Part shown: positions 11,376-24,300 of the stretch, piece by piece
Layout: each line of letters begins with the position of its first letter
Position numbering within the stretch: position 1 is the first letter of the stretch
NCBI GenBank assembly: GCA_947095535.1
Contig: OX352773.1
Span: forward strand, 32,757,398-32,821,397
Length of the DNA: 64,000 nt
Reading direction: 5' to 3'
DNA from: Poecilobothrus nobilitatus
Taxonomy: Eukaryota; Arthropoda; Insecta; Diptera; Dolichopodidae
The notes under the pieces: generated by a model
Database searches by the model: none
Seen by the model: only the letters and a program-made list of their open reading frames with translations
What the model was told of the DNA's origin: nothing
Position numbers and translations under genes: made by a program

Positions 11376-13184
11376 AGTGATCTGTGAGAAACAACTAAAA
11401 ATTATTATACAAATTTTTTCTCATATTTTTTTATGATCGAATTTTGACAATTAAAGAAATTATAACCTTTTTTTAATTTAAAATAATTAAATCAAATTAT
11501 ATAATTAAAAAATATAAAAATTTTTTTTTATATAAACAATACAGAAAAAAAAACAAAAAAAAAACCGGAAATAGAAAAGTAGAAAATTATTATTTTAACT
11601 GTTTATTTAATCGGTTAATATGCCATAATATAATAATGTTGTAATTGATTTTGTAATTTTATTCATTAACATAAACAACAAATCATTAAAATTTTAATAA
11701 CATAATATTAACATAATATTAAAACTTTTGTAATTGAATTTAAAAGTTATGTACAACAAAAATTTAATACTTTACCCATTTTTAATTTTTTTTTTTTTTT
11801 TAATTTTAATTTTTGAATTAATATGTGTAATTATTATATTATTAAATTTTTTTTATATAACTATATGTATTCTAAATTAATTAATTTTATTTAATTATTT
11901 TCTTTAAATTATAGTAATTGATTTCTAATTTTAATTTTAAAATATTAATTAAATTAATTTATGATTGATTTTTTAGTTTAGAACACGCACATTTTAGAAC
12001 ACTTTTTTTATACATCATTTACTTCGAATTTTTATAATTTTTTTTTTTGTTTTTTTATTTTTTTTTAGAAAATATATGTTTGTTTCTTTTAAATTATTTT
12101 ACGAATGTTATTTCGAGCGCAACTTATTCGCTACTAAAAAATTAAGACTTCTTTAAATTTTATTTAAAAATAAACGTATTACGTTAAAAAATAATTCGTA
12201 AATGTTAAAAATGAAATCGTTCAATTAATTGCCTATAATAATTATTTTAATTAAAATTGAACAAAAGTTTTTGAAATTTTAAACTAAAGTAATAAATGTA
12301 AATTCTAACCATCGACCACCGAACGGCAATCACTGGCGTTATTTGCTTTCCCCCCAACTGTTTTTCGTTAAATGAAATATAATTGTAACGAAACGAAAAA
12401 TAAAAATAATATAATAAAACTGAAAAAATTACTGTTTATTCAAAATAAACAACGTTTTTAATTTTTGTTGCTTAGATATAAATGTCAAATCCGACCATCA
12501 ACAAAAAAAATTGTAAATATCTTTAAATGTAAGGCGACAACGAATTTTTGATTGGACCGGAATTTCGATATGTTTTCAATTTTGACTATAAACATATGTT
12601 TTAATGAATGTTTTAATATGTTTTCAATTTTTTAGGCGCGAATTTTTCGCTGATGTTCGGAACTTAGTAACTTAGTTACTTACTTACTTACTTAAAATGA
12701 ATAATGATATAGTATACAAAAAAAAATTGAACAAAACAATGAACTTAGGTGCGATATTTGATTGTAGAAACAAAAACATACGTACTTTCAGTACGAAATA
12801 AAAACTTATGTTTGTTGTATATATATTTATTAGTAATTTCATAATAGTAAAATATTAAATTTTCCTATTATTAGAAATAATTCTAACTAATAAAAATAAT
12901 TATTATGTATATGTATATATATTTATAGTCAGATAAAATTATATTTTCTCACAAATAATAGTTCTATTAGTTCTATGTATATTTTACAATTTAAAAAAAA
13001 ATTTGACTTTTCAGTTTGTAGAGAATTTGATTGTAAAAAATTTTCATAAATTTATTGTTTATTTATTTGTTTTTTTTTATGAACTATTACTTTTATGTTT
13101 ATTTTTATTTTAACGATAATTTTTTTTTATTTTTCTTTTAATATTTATATTAATATTATAAATTATATTAAATATATATATGTA

Positions 13185-13289
13185 CAGTGAAATGGAATAG
13201 TCACTATACAACTTAAAACTAAAGATAATTTAAATCTTTAGCCATATACGATTTTTATAAAATTGATAATCTTAGTTTTCGATTCACTG
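13185..13289. repeat. Short inverted repeat, possible mariner-like MITE
   Basis: The ends CAGTGAA (13185) and TTCACTG (ending 13289) are inverted, and the inner words AAAACTAAAGATAAT and ATAATCTTAGTTTT also pair. The stretch is 105 bp with a TA on the left side but none on the right. CAGTGAA ends occur in some mariner elements. Assignment is weak. Confidence 0.3.
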
Positions 13290-13370
13290 ATGGGATGATG
13301 GAAATTTGTTGACTGAAATTAGTATAAATTCAATAAAAAAAATTTAATATTGTTAATTGAAGAAAAAAGT

Positions 13371-13487
13371 GCGGCCTCGGTGGGCTAGTACCTAAGAGTG
13401 TGGATTCAAATCCCACACACGCCGTAAGAATAATTCCCCCTTACAACATTTACAGCCAAGGAAATTGTGTAATTTCCTTGTCACTTA
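13371..13487 (+). mobile_element. tRNA-derived SINE, family 1, internally deleted copy
   Basis: It starts GGCCTCGGTGGGCTAGT (A-box region) and, after losing about 40 bases present in other copies, continues with a B-box-like GGATTCAAATCCCACACACG. It then has the family body (CCCCCTTAC, TTTACAGCC, GTGTAATTTCCTTGT). Other copies lie at 34679, 51488, 55279 and a fragment at 60523. Confidence 0.8.
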
Positions 13488-13503
13488 GTTCTTTCTTGAT
13501 TAG

Positions 13504-13722
13504 AAATTTCATTTACAAAACATTGTAGGTGCTCCCTGGTATATGCGTAATAGTGACATTCATAGAGATTTAGGTATTCTCAAAGTTATAGATAAATTAA
13601 AGAGAAGTGCCATAAAACAAAAAGCTCATCTAGAACAGCATATAAATGTTGTAGCTGCTTTACTTAAAGAAAATCGAATTATTACAGGAAGGCTTAAAAG
13701 AAAGAAATCTTTAGAGCTTTAG
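13504..13722 (+). pseudogene. Jockey-type LINE reverse transcriptase, C-terminal remnant
   Basis: Non-LTR elements of the Jockey clade copy themselves through target-primed reverse transcription; this piece is only the end of the polymerase ORF. The frame reads ...NIVGAPWYMRNSDIHRDLGI..., then a Lys-rich tail ending GRLKRKKSLEL and a stop. APWYxRNxDIHRDLGI is the characteristic C-terminal motif of Jockey-clade polymerases (established knowledge). About 72 codons are open, against roughly 900 for a complete ORF2, so the copy is 5'-truncated and dead. It lies just downstream of a family 1 SINE in the same orientation. A 3' untranslated part may extend to about 13970. Confidence 0.85.
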
Positions 13723-15845
13723 ACCTTTAAACAGACCCTATGCTAAGTAAAAAGAAGAAGAAAAATTAATGGTTAGTCAGTTTGACAAGTTTTAATTAAG
13801 GATGGGTATGGTTTAGACTACGCTTCGGGGAGCATTATATCTTTTGAAGATTGCCCCTTAAGTATATAGGTAGTAGGATGCACACTTAGGCCAGTTTGGG
13901 TTCGATGTGATACCCTGGATCAGTGTTTCTCATATTTAAACCAAACTAAGATTCTCACAAAAAAAAAACAAAATTTTACAAAGGAATTTTCTAATAAGAA
14001 AACGATTCGATTTCTGGTCTATAGGCGATAGACAGACAAAAATTTACATTTATTTTAACAATAATACGTTTATACTTTGTTAAACTTCTCCGAATAAGTA
14101 TTATCGTTTTTATATGTGGTTTTCATTGTTCTATTTACACTAAAAAATCATTATTGAGGTTTTGTTTTTTTTTTTGTTTGTGATAAATTAAATAAAAAAT
14201 AAAAAATCAAACAAAATAATGCTTAGAATTGTTACATATACAAACAATTTACATTTAACAAATTGGACAAAAAAGAAAAAAAATGCTATATAAAATTGAT
14301 GATAAACAGAAAAAAAAAAAATTATAAATTTGAATAAACTTACAGTAGCTGTAATATGAGATTTTTACAAATAATTAACAAAAATTTAATAGAATGCATT
14401 TGAAGGCAAAAAAAAACACGAAAAAACAATAATAATAAGAAGGGGATGAATTTCGGAAAGTATAGACATATTTTTAATTTTTAATTTAATTTTTTATTTT
14501 TTTTTTTTTTTTTATCATTTTTTGTTAAAAAATTAAATTAAAATCTTAAAGTAAATAAAAAAAATGAACATACAAATAAAAATATAAATTGTTTTTAATT
14601 CAAAAATATGTACTTTAATGATTACAATATTTTTCATTTTACAAAAATGATTACCGAAATACTATTTACCTTTTTGATACCTTTTTAATTCAACCATATG
14701 TATGTATCTTCTTTTCTTTCTTTTGCATTCTCTAAGCTTTAAGTGGGGCGCAGGGTATAGGTAGCATATATATACATATAAAACATAGATATTGTCATTA
14801 GAAACCTAGTTAAGCCACTTTTGAACAGCTGATATAAAAAAAAATAGTTTCATTACTTTTGGAAATTTATCAAATGGATGATACTTAGAGTATATGAAAA
14901 GCATATATTGTTTTTTTTTGTGTGTACTGTAAACTATTAGATGCATTAAAAAGTAAAAAAATCTTTCATCCTATCTATTCTTTATGTTTTTAATTTATTA
15001 CAGTTTAGGTTTAAATCAACAATAAAAACTACAAAAAATTATAATTAAATCTAATAACTTCCTATAACTAAACACATAAATATCTTCTTATACTAAACAA
15101 TCATTTTAAACAAAAAAACTGCAATATTTACCGTTATAATTTAAAAAAAAAATGTAATTAAATTACATACATAGTTAGTGACTAACACAAAATTAAATTA
15201 AATCAATATTTCATTATTTAATTAACATACCATTCCATTTATAAATTTAACTTTATTTTTTTTGTTTTGTTCTTTTTGAAGATGGTTAAAAATAACAAAA
15301 ACCTAACATTAGATTTGAAAGGGTTAATAAACCCCGAAAATAAATAAACACAAGAAAAAAAAAATACACATACAAATGAATTACTAAAAATTTGTAATCA
15401 ACCTGGAGTAAACCCAACAATATTTTTAGTGTTTTCCTGTTGTTTTTTTTTTTTTTTTATTTGTATTTTGTTATTTGTTTTTTTTTTTTTTTTGTATTAT
15501 GAAGTATATTGAACTTGACCTTAAGATACTTTTGATAATGAATGGATTGCAATTTATTTTATTAATTCATTTTTTTTTTGTTTCTTCACTACGAAATAAA
15601 ATGTTCATTCACCGATTTTGATTATAAATGTCGGTTGTAATGTTTATTAATATTCCTTTTCGTTTTCTTTTTAGACTTCTTTTTTTCAATTTAATTGAAT
15701 TTTTATTTGGTATTTTTTAGAACAAATATATATATATATATATTCTTATTTACGAATATTAAATTCAATATGTATCAGACATTTTTTTTTTTTTTTTTTT
15801 TTTAACTTTTATTTGAAATTTAAAAATTCTTACACTTTTTTATCC

Positions 15846-15988
15846 TAAAAAAGTTTACAAAATAGATATTTTTTTTTTTTTTTTTTAATAAAAATTAGCA
15901 TGTAAATCTTTTAAATTTTTTAGGATAAAAAAGTTTACAAAATAGATATTTTTTTTTTTTTTTTTTAATAAAAATTAGCATGTAAATC
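15846..15988. repeat. Tandem duplication of a 63-bp segment
   Basis: Positions 15846-15908 and 15926-15988 are identical at an offset of 80. Each contains GTTTACAAAATAGATA, a long T run and AAAATTAGCATGTAAATC. An 80-bp unit appears to have duplicated once. No coding content. Confidence 0.9.
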
Positions 15989-18798
15989 AATTAATTTGAA
16001 TACAATAAAATCTGTCGAAATTTTTTTTTACAGATGCATTGCATATTATTAGGCGTATTTTCCTTCTGAATTGTTCTGAAAACTATTGAAGTTAGTACAA
16101 AATAGTTCTTAACCATTTAAATTAATAACTGAATTAAATTAATATTATATTTATATTTTAACTAACAAAATTAAATATTATAAATAATTTTCACAATTAA
16201 ATGATAGTTTGAATGACAGGAGCGTTTTTATTTTTACGGTGATAAAAGAAATATAATACCCAAATCTATATATTTTTTAGGCTATTAAATTATCGTCACA
16301 AATGGGAATAAACATATATTATGTATTTGAATTCTGTGTATATATTAAGAATATAATGACGATTATTTATTTCCTTTAAAAACTACTGTACTTTACTATC
16401 TATTTAGAACGTTAAATATATTTATAAAAGTTGTAAAGGTTTACACAAAGAACGAGTACGAAAAAGAAAAGAAAAAATGGAGCGTTTTAGATTTATAGGA
16501 TTTACGTTATAAATATTATTATAGTTTTAAAAATAATGAATTAAATTGAAATAAATTGAAATAAAACAAGTAAATAGCAAAAAAAAAAAAATATTATAAT
16601 ATCATATTGTATTAAAAAATGTGCATAAAGCGAATTTCTCAAATTAAACTTTTAAATATATATCGATCTCTTATTCTGAAGAAACTTATACTAGACCTCC
16701 AAATATAAAATAAAATATTACCCTAATTTACATTTTGATTTAATTTTTTTTTATGAATACTCAACATAAAAACTTTGAAGAAAATTAGTATTTCCTAAAT
16801 AAATATTATCAAGTTTGTTACACACCATGCATAAACAGCAAAATAGCTTTATGCAATCTATTTAATTTTTAGTTACATATGGTTGTAGTGACATTTAAAT
16901 ATTATGTACAATATTATAATAAATATATGTAAAATAAACATAAAATATTCAATAGACAAGGTAAAATATCTATGTAAAAATATATATGTATTGTAATGTA
17001 TAAAATATATGCAAGTTCTCGGTTAGTATTTTATTCAATTAAAGCATAATGAACTCAATTTTAAGATTTTTTTTTTTTGCATTCAGAGTGGGATTCAGTC
17101 TGTATTTATAACCATTTTGTACAATTTAATAAAAAAAAAAACAAAATAAAACAAATATTTTAGGGAATAATTTTCATCTACCCACCATTAAATTTATGAA
17201 AACGATCTAAAAATAAAAGTATAATTGATGGTAATTTAAATATAGTAGCCATGAAAATAAATATTTATGTATATTGATCTATATTGACGTATTGATATTG
17301 ATCATAAATTTGAAAATAGATTATAAAATAATTTAATTTAAATATCAAAAAATATAGAATTTTATTGCATTATTGTTTTGCCACAAAAATCAATTTCTAA
17401 GTTTATTTCAATTTATTGGTTTGAACTTAATTATAGTTTCATTGATAATTGAAACAAGAATCAAGACAAATTAATTAATTATGAAAATTATATTACTATA
17501 TATAAACCTCAATATTAGCATAAATAATGTATACATAGTAAATTAGGAGATTAAGTTTTATTCAACACGACGTTTTGTTCAATATAATATGAAAATTATT
17601 TTTAACTGATCAATGATCGGTTTAAATTTTTTCATGGCTATTATTTAAGTCAGTATATTTACTAAAACTACTAAATTTATAAAAACATATATATAATATA
17701 TATATAAAAATTCGTTAACTGAAACACGACAATACCGTTAAAATTTTAACTAAACACTCAAACTCAAAAGAACACTGATTTTTTTTACGGCTAATATTCT
17801 TATCTAATAAAATTGTCTGATTGAAATCTCATAAAATTTAACAATTAATGATTAACATTTGTGAATATCTAAGATTCTAAAGAATTCTTTAATAAACTTA
17901 AATATGACTTTTTATTCACTAAAGATAAACTTAGATATATATGTAAAGATAACTTAGATATGTCAATATTTCGAATAAAAAGAGTATCATTACAAATCTT
18001 AAAGATAAGATAATTATCTTTAGAAATATAAAACTTGAAAAGGCTTTCGAATTTTGAACATTCAACGAAGAGTTGTTGTTGTAGATGCAATTAATTAATG
18101 ATATCAATTTCCAAAAAACTTCATTTCCTATACTTGTTAACTAAATCTGCACATAATACAATTTTCCATACCCAATTTAAACCAAATTTCATATTTCACT
18201 GTTGGTTAACATTAAATCTTTATTCTGTAATTATTTTGTCAAATAGTATTTTTATAATTAATGAAACATACAAGCATTGTTTAATTTTGTAATAATTTAT
18301 TATTGAATAATAATAAAAAATAGATAAGGAGTTATGATTTCTTTACAAAAAAATTTTGAAAAACAAAGAAAATTTATTTAACTTTAAGTGTTTAAATTTG
18401 TTTTCTTAAGATTCGTATAATATATTCTGAACAATTTCAGAACACCCAAATTAATAATATTTTCTTCTATTTATTTTTTTTTATTTTTTGTTAAAAATCA
18501 CTTTTATCAATTTCTGGAAAATTTTGTTACAAAAAAAAGCATTTTTTCCTTTAACTTTCTCCTTTCATTTACATTAAAATATTGAAAAAAATTATTAATT
18601 TGTTAATCGTAAATAAATAAAACAGGATTAATAGATTAATATTTCTTTCAGTTCATGTTAAAATTAAAAATAATTTAAGTAATTTTTTATTTAAAATATT
18701 CACAAAAGCTAATATACTTAATCAAATTATCAGTTTTCTTTAAATTAAACAATTTATTTAAATTTTAAGAGAAGACAATGGCATAACTTTATGATTTC

Positions 18799-18804
18799 TT
18801 TATT
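18799..18804 (-). promoter_or_regulatory. Candidate polyadenylation signal of the zinc transporter gene
   Basis: AATAAA on the - strand lies about 30 bases after the stop codon at 18834-18836. The position is suitable; the motif is frequent by chance. Confidence 0.4.
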
Positions 18805-18833
18805 AATTTTTTTTTACTAAATAATTAAAAACT

Positions 18834-21369
18834 TTATAAGATTTCTAAATCACAATGACGAACTTCTGGAAATTTTTTCTATAAAAAAAAATTCATTTAA
18901 TAAATTATTTAAAAAAATAATTTCTGAGTTACCCTTAATTTCATTTCAATTCTATCAATTTCACCTCCCATTAAATCAACAATATTTTCACCATGTTTAA
19001 GTAAAAATTGTTCCACTTCTTCAACAGTTTGGAATGATTTAACAACCTAAAAAACATTATAGAATTTGTATTTTTATTTTTTATAATTGTAATTTGCATT
19101 AGAATAAAACCTTTAAATACCTTTAAAAGTTCTAGTAAATCTTGTTTATCTAAATAGGATCGCGTTAGTTCTCTACCATCAAAATCAACTTCAGCCTTAA
19201 TATGAAAAATTCAAAAAGTTTTATTTAAACAATTTTTTTAGACGATGTTATCACCTTATATCTAATTAAATTATTCCCCATGTCAACACCTTTAACATCA
19301 TGAATTGCTCTAATCATAATATCAGCTTCTAATTCGCTATTTATTTTATTTAAATAATCTTCAGCTATTGATCTACAAAATATTTGTTCCATTTATTATT
19401 AATAGAAAACTACTTACGATAATAAATAATTTTATGTACGCACTTTCCTACTAATGCAGAAACATTTGTATGAATAATAAAGCCTGCAACTCCACCTAAA
19501 ATTGTACCAACTAATAATGATCCAACAGCATCAGCATATCCATTTCCTAAATATGTTGAAATAGCCATACAAGTAGCAGCAACGCCAACACTAACCACAG
19601 CAGCAGCATCTTCTGTTAATACAACATTAACACATGGATCTTGTCCTCTAAGAACATATTCTTTGAAGGAAATTCCTCTTTTCGCCGCCGATCGTCTAAT
19701 TTCATTTACAGCAACTAAAAGTGTAGCACCCTCTGATACTAAAGAACCACCTAATATACAAAATGCCCAGAAATAATCTTGTATTGGTTCCGGATTTGTC
19801 AAACCTTGAAATCCATGATAAAATGATAAACCTGTACCAACACAAAAAATACCAACACCAGAAATTAAAGAAGCTACATATCTCCAACTGGAATAACCAT
19901 ATGGATGTTGAGAATCTGCGGACTAATAAAAATTTTAAAAATAATTGGTAGGATAACTTAAAAAAAAAATAGCAAATAATATAATATACTTGGACAGATT
20001 TATGAATTCCATAAGCTAAAATCAATTGATTTGAAGTATCAGCTAATGAATGAATTGCTTCTGCAAACATACTGTGCGAACCTGTATATAACCATGCGAA
20101 AACTTTGAATACAAAATTTGTGGCGTTACTAAAATTTAACTTTAATATTATTTCAATCTAATTTGAGTAAAATGCAATTTACATTGCTGTAGCAATTAAA
20201 ACTACACGACCCGATTTTCCAGCTAAACCATCAACTTCCGTATCTTCAGCAGTAGCAGATGCTCTAATACCAATTTCTCGTCTATAATCACGAAGTCGCC
20301 TTTTAACAGTAAAAATATCTAAAAATATTAAAATTTTGAATAAATTATTATTGAAATAAAAGTAATCAAGATACAAATAAGTCAAAACATGATTATCATG
20401 TTATTATTTCCATTAATTATTACTTTGTTGATGTTTCTTCCTTTCAATTTCTCTCTTTAAACATTCTCGTAATAAATTTTCCCGAGAACCCCAAATTTCA
20501 ATAGCTTTGGCTTCAACATCCTTTCGCCAGTAAACGGTAATTGGTGGCTCTTGTTCATAAGGTGATCGTCTTTTGATTTTTGGTAGAGATTCTAAATCAC
20601 TAGCTTTCAGTAGAAAATCTGACATAGCACGAGCTGGCGTAATAAAATTTCGTTCTAATGAAGAACGGTGCGGATCAGAACGAATTCGAGTCTAAAAATA
20701 ATTTGATTTTCTTAAGAATGCATAGATATATTAGGGTGTTTTAAATAAATTCTTACAGGTTTTAAAATAACCTCTTCTTTAACATTTTCATTTCCATTTC
20801 CATTTGGTGTAGAAGATTGTATTGTAACAGCCAATGCGGCAGGTTTTTTTATTGTATTAGTATTTATTTCTGATTTAATTGCTTGTTTCTCAAGTATTAT
20901 ATCATTTATTTTAGCATCTTCAACAGTAGTTGTTATCGATAAAACTCCTTTACTAGTTTTAATTTCAAACTTTTTTTTATCTAGGTTTTTTATTTCTGTA
21001 CTTTCTGTTGTTGTTGCATTTTTAATTGGATCAATTTTCTTTTCTTTTTTTTCATCTTTTATATAATCTTCTCGCTCGACATCGGTAGTAGTTTCTGTTT
21101 TGTTTCCAGAAGTTTTTGATGAAAACACTCTCCATTTTATGTAATGTTTTTTATTTAATAATTTAGTGTTAATACTTTGTTTTGCTAAATAATTTGAAAA
21201 ATTTCTACAAATCTAAAAATAAAACGAAAATAGTAAAATTATTGATTGTGGGTTTTTTTTTAACTTTAAACTAATTATCCAAAATAATTCCAACCTCAAT
21301 TTTAGTATATCCGATTATTTGCTTACGGAATTTCAGAATTTCTGCTATTTGAATACTTCTTTGTAACAT
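18834..21369 (-). CDS. SLC30A9: SLC30A9/ZnT9-type zinc transporter (ten exons, 634 aa)
   Basis: This cation diffusion facilitator family member is known in animals for zinc handling in mitochondria. Exons on the - strand: 21295-21369, 20757-21212, 20424-20691, 20183-20318, 19990-20128, 19444-19922, 19255-19372, 19121-19195, 18933-19046, 18834-18878. Every phase closes to 635 codons. Residues 1-60 are rich in Arg, Lys, Ser and Ile with few acids, a plausible mitochondrial presequence. Then comes a low-complexity Thr/Lys/Glu segment, and NFITPARAMSDFLLKASDLE starts the conserved family region. The transporter core has HSLAD (H338, D342) in the second membrane segment and TEDAAAV (E462, D463) where most CDF proteins have HxxxD. 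The C-terminus has AIHDVKG, AEVDFDGR, KHGENIVDLM and PEVRHCDLEIL, all close to human SLC30A9. It is longer than the human protein (about 568 aa) because of the low-complexity part. The first donor (gttgga) is weak. Confidence 0.93.
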
Positions 21370-24300
21370 TATAAAAGATTCTTATTTGAATTTCAGCTTA
21401 AATTCTTTTTTTTTTAACATTAATATTTACACATATGCCTATACCAATGCTTTTTTTTATATAGAGAATAAAGTAATATTAATATATCATGTTTTATTTT
21501 AGTAGAACCAAAAAAAATTTTAACAAAAATGTAAACAAAGTTTATTAACTTTGATTTTAAATTATTGTCGCTATTATTAAGAGCTGTGATTTTTAAAATG
21601 GACAAAATAGAAAAACTCCAACAATTATATAATAAAAAATAGTCGGCTTTTTAAACATTTAACCACACTATTAATTTTATTTTTTTTAAAAACCTATTTG
21701 AAATTTTTTGGATAAAACTTGTCGAAAAATTGAAATTTTATTTTGAATAGAACAGCTGTTTTTGATTATTCAATACATTTGAATGATGTCATTTTATTCA
21801 GCATTTCAGCAAAATTATTTTAAAGAATAATATCTGAAACGTTTGCAGCGATATTGTGACCTAAACTTGTAACTATGTATAATATAAACGATAATTTTCA
21901 TTTTTCACTTTGAATAAAGATATATTATTATATATTCATATAAATTACATTTAAGGACTGTGCTTTTGCTCAAAATAATTAATTAAATTTAAAAAATCTG
22001 AAAGTATTTTTATTTTTAATCTGATCAATCTGAATGCTGTTTCTTTTTTTTTTAGATTGTTTGATAGTTATTTTCTGCGACTACCTTTATTCCGCATAAT
22101 TTTATTTACATATGTCGCACTCTGCATTCTGAAATTGAATATGATCTACAATAAAATTCGTTGTAAAATTTAAATTTGAATCGGTTTTTTATGTTCATCT
22201 TCTAAAATTGTTTTTGTTTTATTAGATATCTACATATGTATAGGTACATATATTAAATTATGGAAGAACATTTTGAATTCAAACTATTGTACCTAGAGTT
22301 ACTAATACTAAAGAGTAATTTTTTTTTAGAGTAATAAAAAATAGAATATAAACCGCTATTATTTTATAGAGCGCATCTCTATTCTATTCTACCCTATCCT
22401 TTCTGCCTAACCACTATCCTGCTATACTGCAAAAGTGTTTAGAGTATCACATTGCTTACAGAGAGATGAAGTGCGTTTAGTGAATAAAAATCCTATACTA
22501 CCAAGAGAATATAGGCTTTTTTCATGTTTTTCAAAATATATCTACCATAATATATCTACTATCCATAATATATCCAAATCCATAATAAATAATATCTAAA
22601 TCCATAGTAAATCCATAATATATCTACTATCTTATGAACATAAGTGCAATAAATGTATACATTCATATGTACATATGTACATACATATGTCGGAAAATAT
22701 TTTTAAATAATAAATGTCAGAAAGTTCTATTACTTTAAAAACACCACCCTTTTTAACTATAACTTTTTATATTTAAGGTTTATTTATTTATAAAATGTTA
22801 TATGTAACTACCGATTAAAGAAAATTATTAAAACGCTTGTCGCTATGGCTTTAGTCTGCTGCGCATTATCCTAAATTTGTTGTTAGGCGCCAGGCGGAAT
22901 TATCTAACCGTTTTCGTTCCTTGTAATCTGCTCAGAATTTAAACCCATACTCTCTTGGTTGAAACCCGAAGGGTTTAGGTAATCAGCCATTGAACAATTT
23001 TTTTTTAATTTTAAACCACAAACTCTCATCCAGTTGATACATAAAGTGCTTTGCCGATAGTTGTTAATATACATCAAGTAATTCCGATCGGTATATAGAC
23101 ACCCTATTTTTAAGATGTACATATGTATTTATTAAACTGAAATGTGAACATATCTTAAACCATAATTTTAAAAGCAGCAAGATATTATTTAAGTTTTTAT
23201 CTTTGATGAACAGTTATTCCGAAACATAATAAATCTAATAGATATTTTGACAAATTCAGCTCAAACTATGATCTTACTTGCCACAAGTGTTCTATAGATT
23301 AATTTAATTGCGTTTATATTAATATGTTAAGCGGAATTCTGGCACTTCAAAAGGTCAAAAGTTTTTTATTATGAGCATCATGTCATATTTCGCAAGGTCT
23401 TCAAATGTCTTTAAAAAAAATAGAAAGTTGTACACTGATGAAAAGCTCCTTTAATGATCTTAATAAATGAATACAATTAAATAATTGTTCGTCTTTTCGA
23501 CGTTTGGTATAAATATTTAGTTGTTATGCCTACATATAAAAAAACAATAATTTGTAGTTTTTCTTTAAATAAAAGAAAGAAAGATAGTTTTTAAAATTTG
23601 CAAATTTTCCAGGCAACGTCGAATAATATTCTTAGATAGTTTTATATAATTACAAGCAAATATAGATATCAATACCGGAAGTACCATATTTACCTTTGTT
23701 TAGAATTAATGTACATATTATATTTACATATTTAGATTTACGAATATCTACATACATACTTATGTACATATTCACATAGTATTCATCCTTTAAAAAAGAA
23801 TTTAAAAATTTTCTGATCATCACGTTTATTGAAATAATAAAAATATTGAAATCAAAATATTAAAAAAAAATAAATAAATTAATAATATATTTCCGGAAAT
23901 TTTATACTAATAATTAATTTATAATTAACATATTTTCTAGGACATTTTCTTTTTATGTGATATAAAATTGAAGATTCACTTCTATAATTTACATAAATTT
24001 GTTAAAATTATTAATTTCTAATAGATTTTTTTATTTATTTTTTTTTTTTTGTCTAAAATTTATTGCAACATAATTTATGCGAACTATAAAAAATTTCATT
24101 ATACAATAAATCAAATATTTAAATATCATACATTCATACCTACATCATATAAAAACTTTAAATATATACATAAGTATTAAAAATGTTAATAAATTATTTA
24201 TATGAATAAAATATTAAAATTAAAAAAAAAAAATTTTTTTAGTTTAACTTGAGAATCATAAGATTCAATATATTAAATACACATCATGTCTAACTTTAAT

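Larger units (their letters stand above)
7169..18833. other. 11.7-kb intergenic region, repeats only
   Basis: I see no host exon between the sulfatase start and the zinc transporter stop. The sequence is AT-rich with many homopolymer runs and contains the repeats listed separately at 7910, 8344, 10745, 13185, 13371, 13504 and 15846. Stretches 11.4-13.1 kb and 13.8-18.8 kb show nothing recognisable beyond low complexity. Confidence 0.6.

Noticed and set aside
18834..18878. Suspected frameshift between the last two zinc transporter exons
   Set aside because: On recounting, the donor is AGG followed by gtaact (three G's), so both exons are in phase 0 and read MKLRKKFPEVRH without a break.
19410..19443. 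Donor gtaagt at the end of the ORF near 19420
   Set aside because: Using it would bring a stop codon at the start of the next exon; the upstream donor gtgcgt at 19443 gives the right phase and the conserved reading GK followed by SIAED.
19702..20070. - strand ORF of 122 codons overlapping two zinc transporter exons
   Set aside because: Only its first residues are the true frame; it reads through an intron and then out of frame in the next exon.
22904..23122. - strand ORF of 72 codons in a less AT-rich patch
   Set aside because: No recognisable family, no splice or start context, and ORFs of this size are expected by chance.
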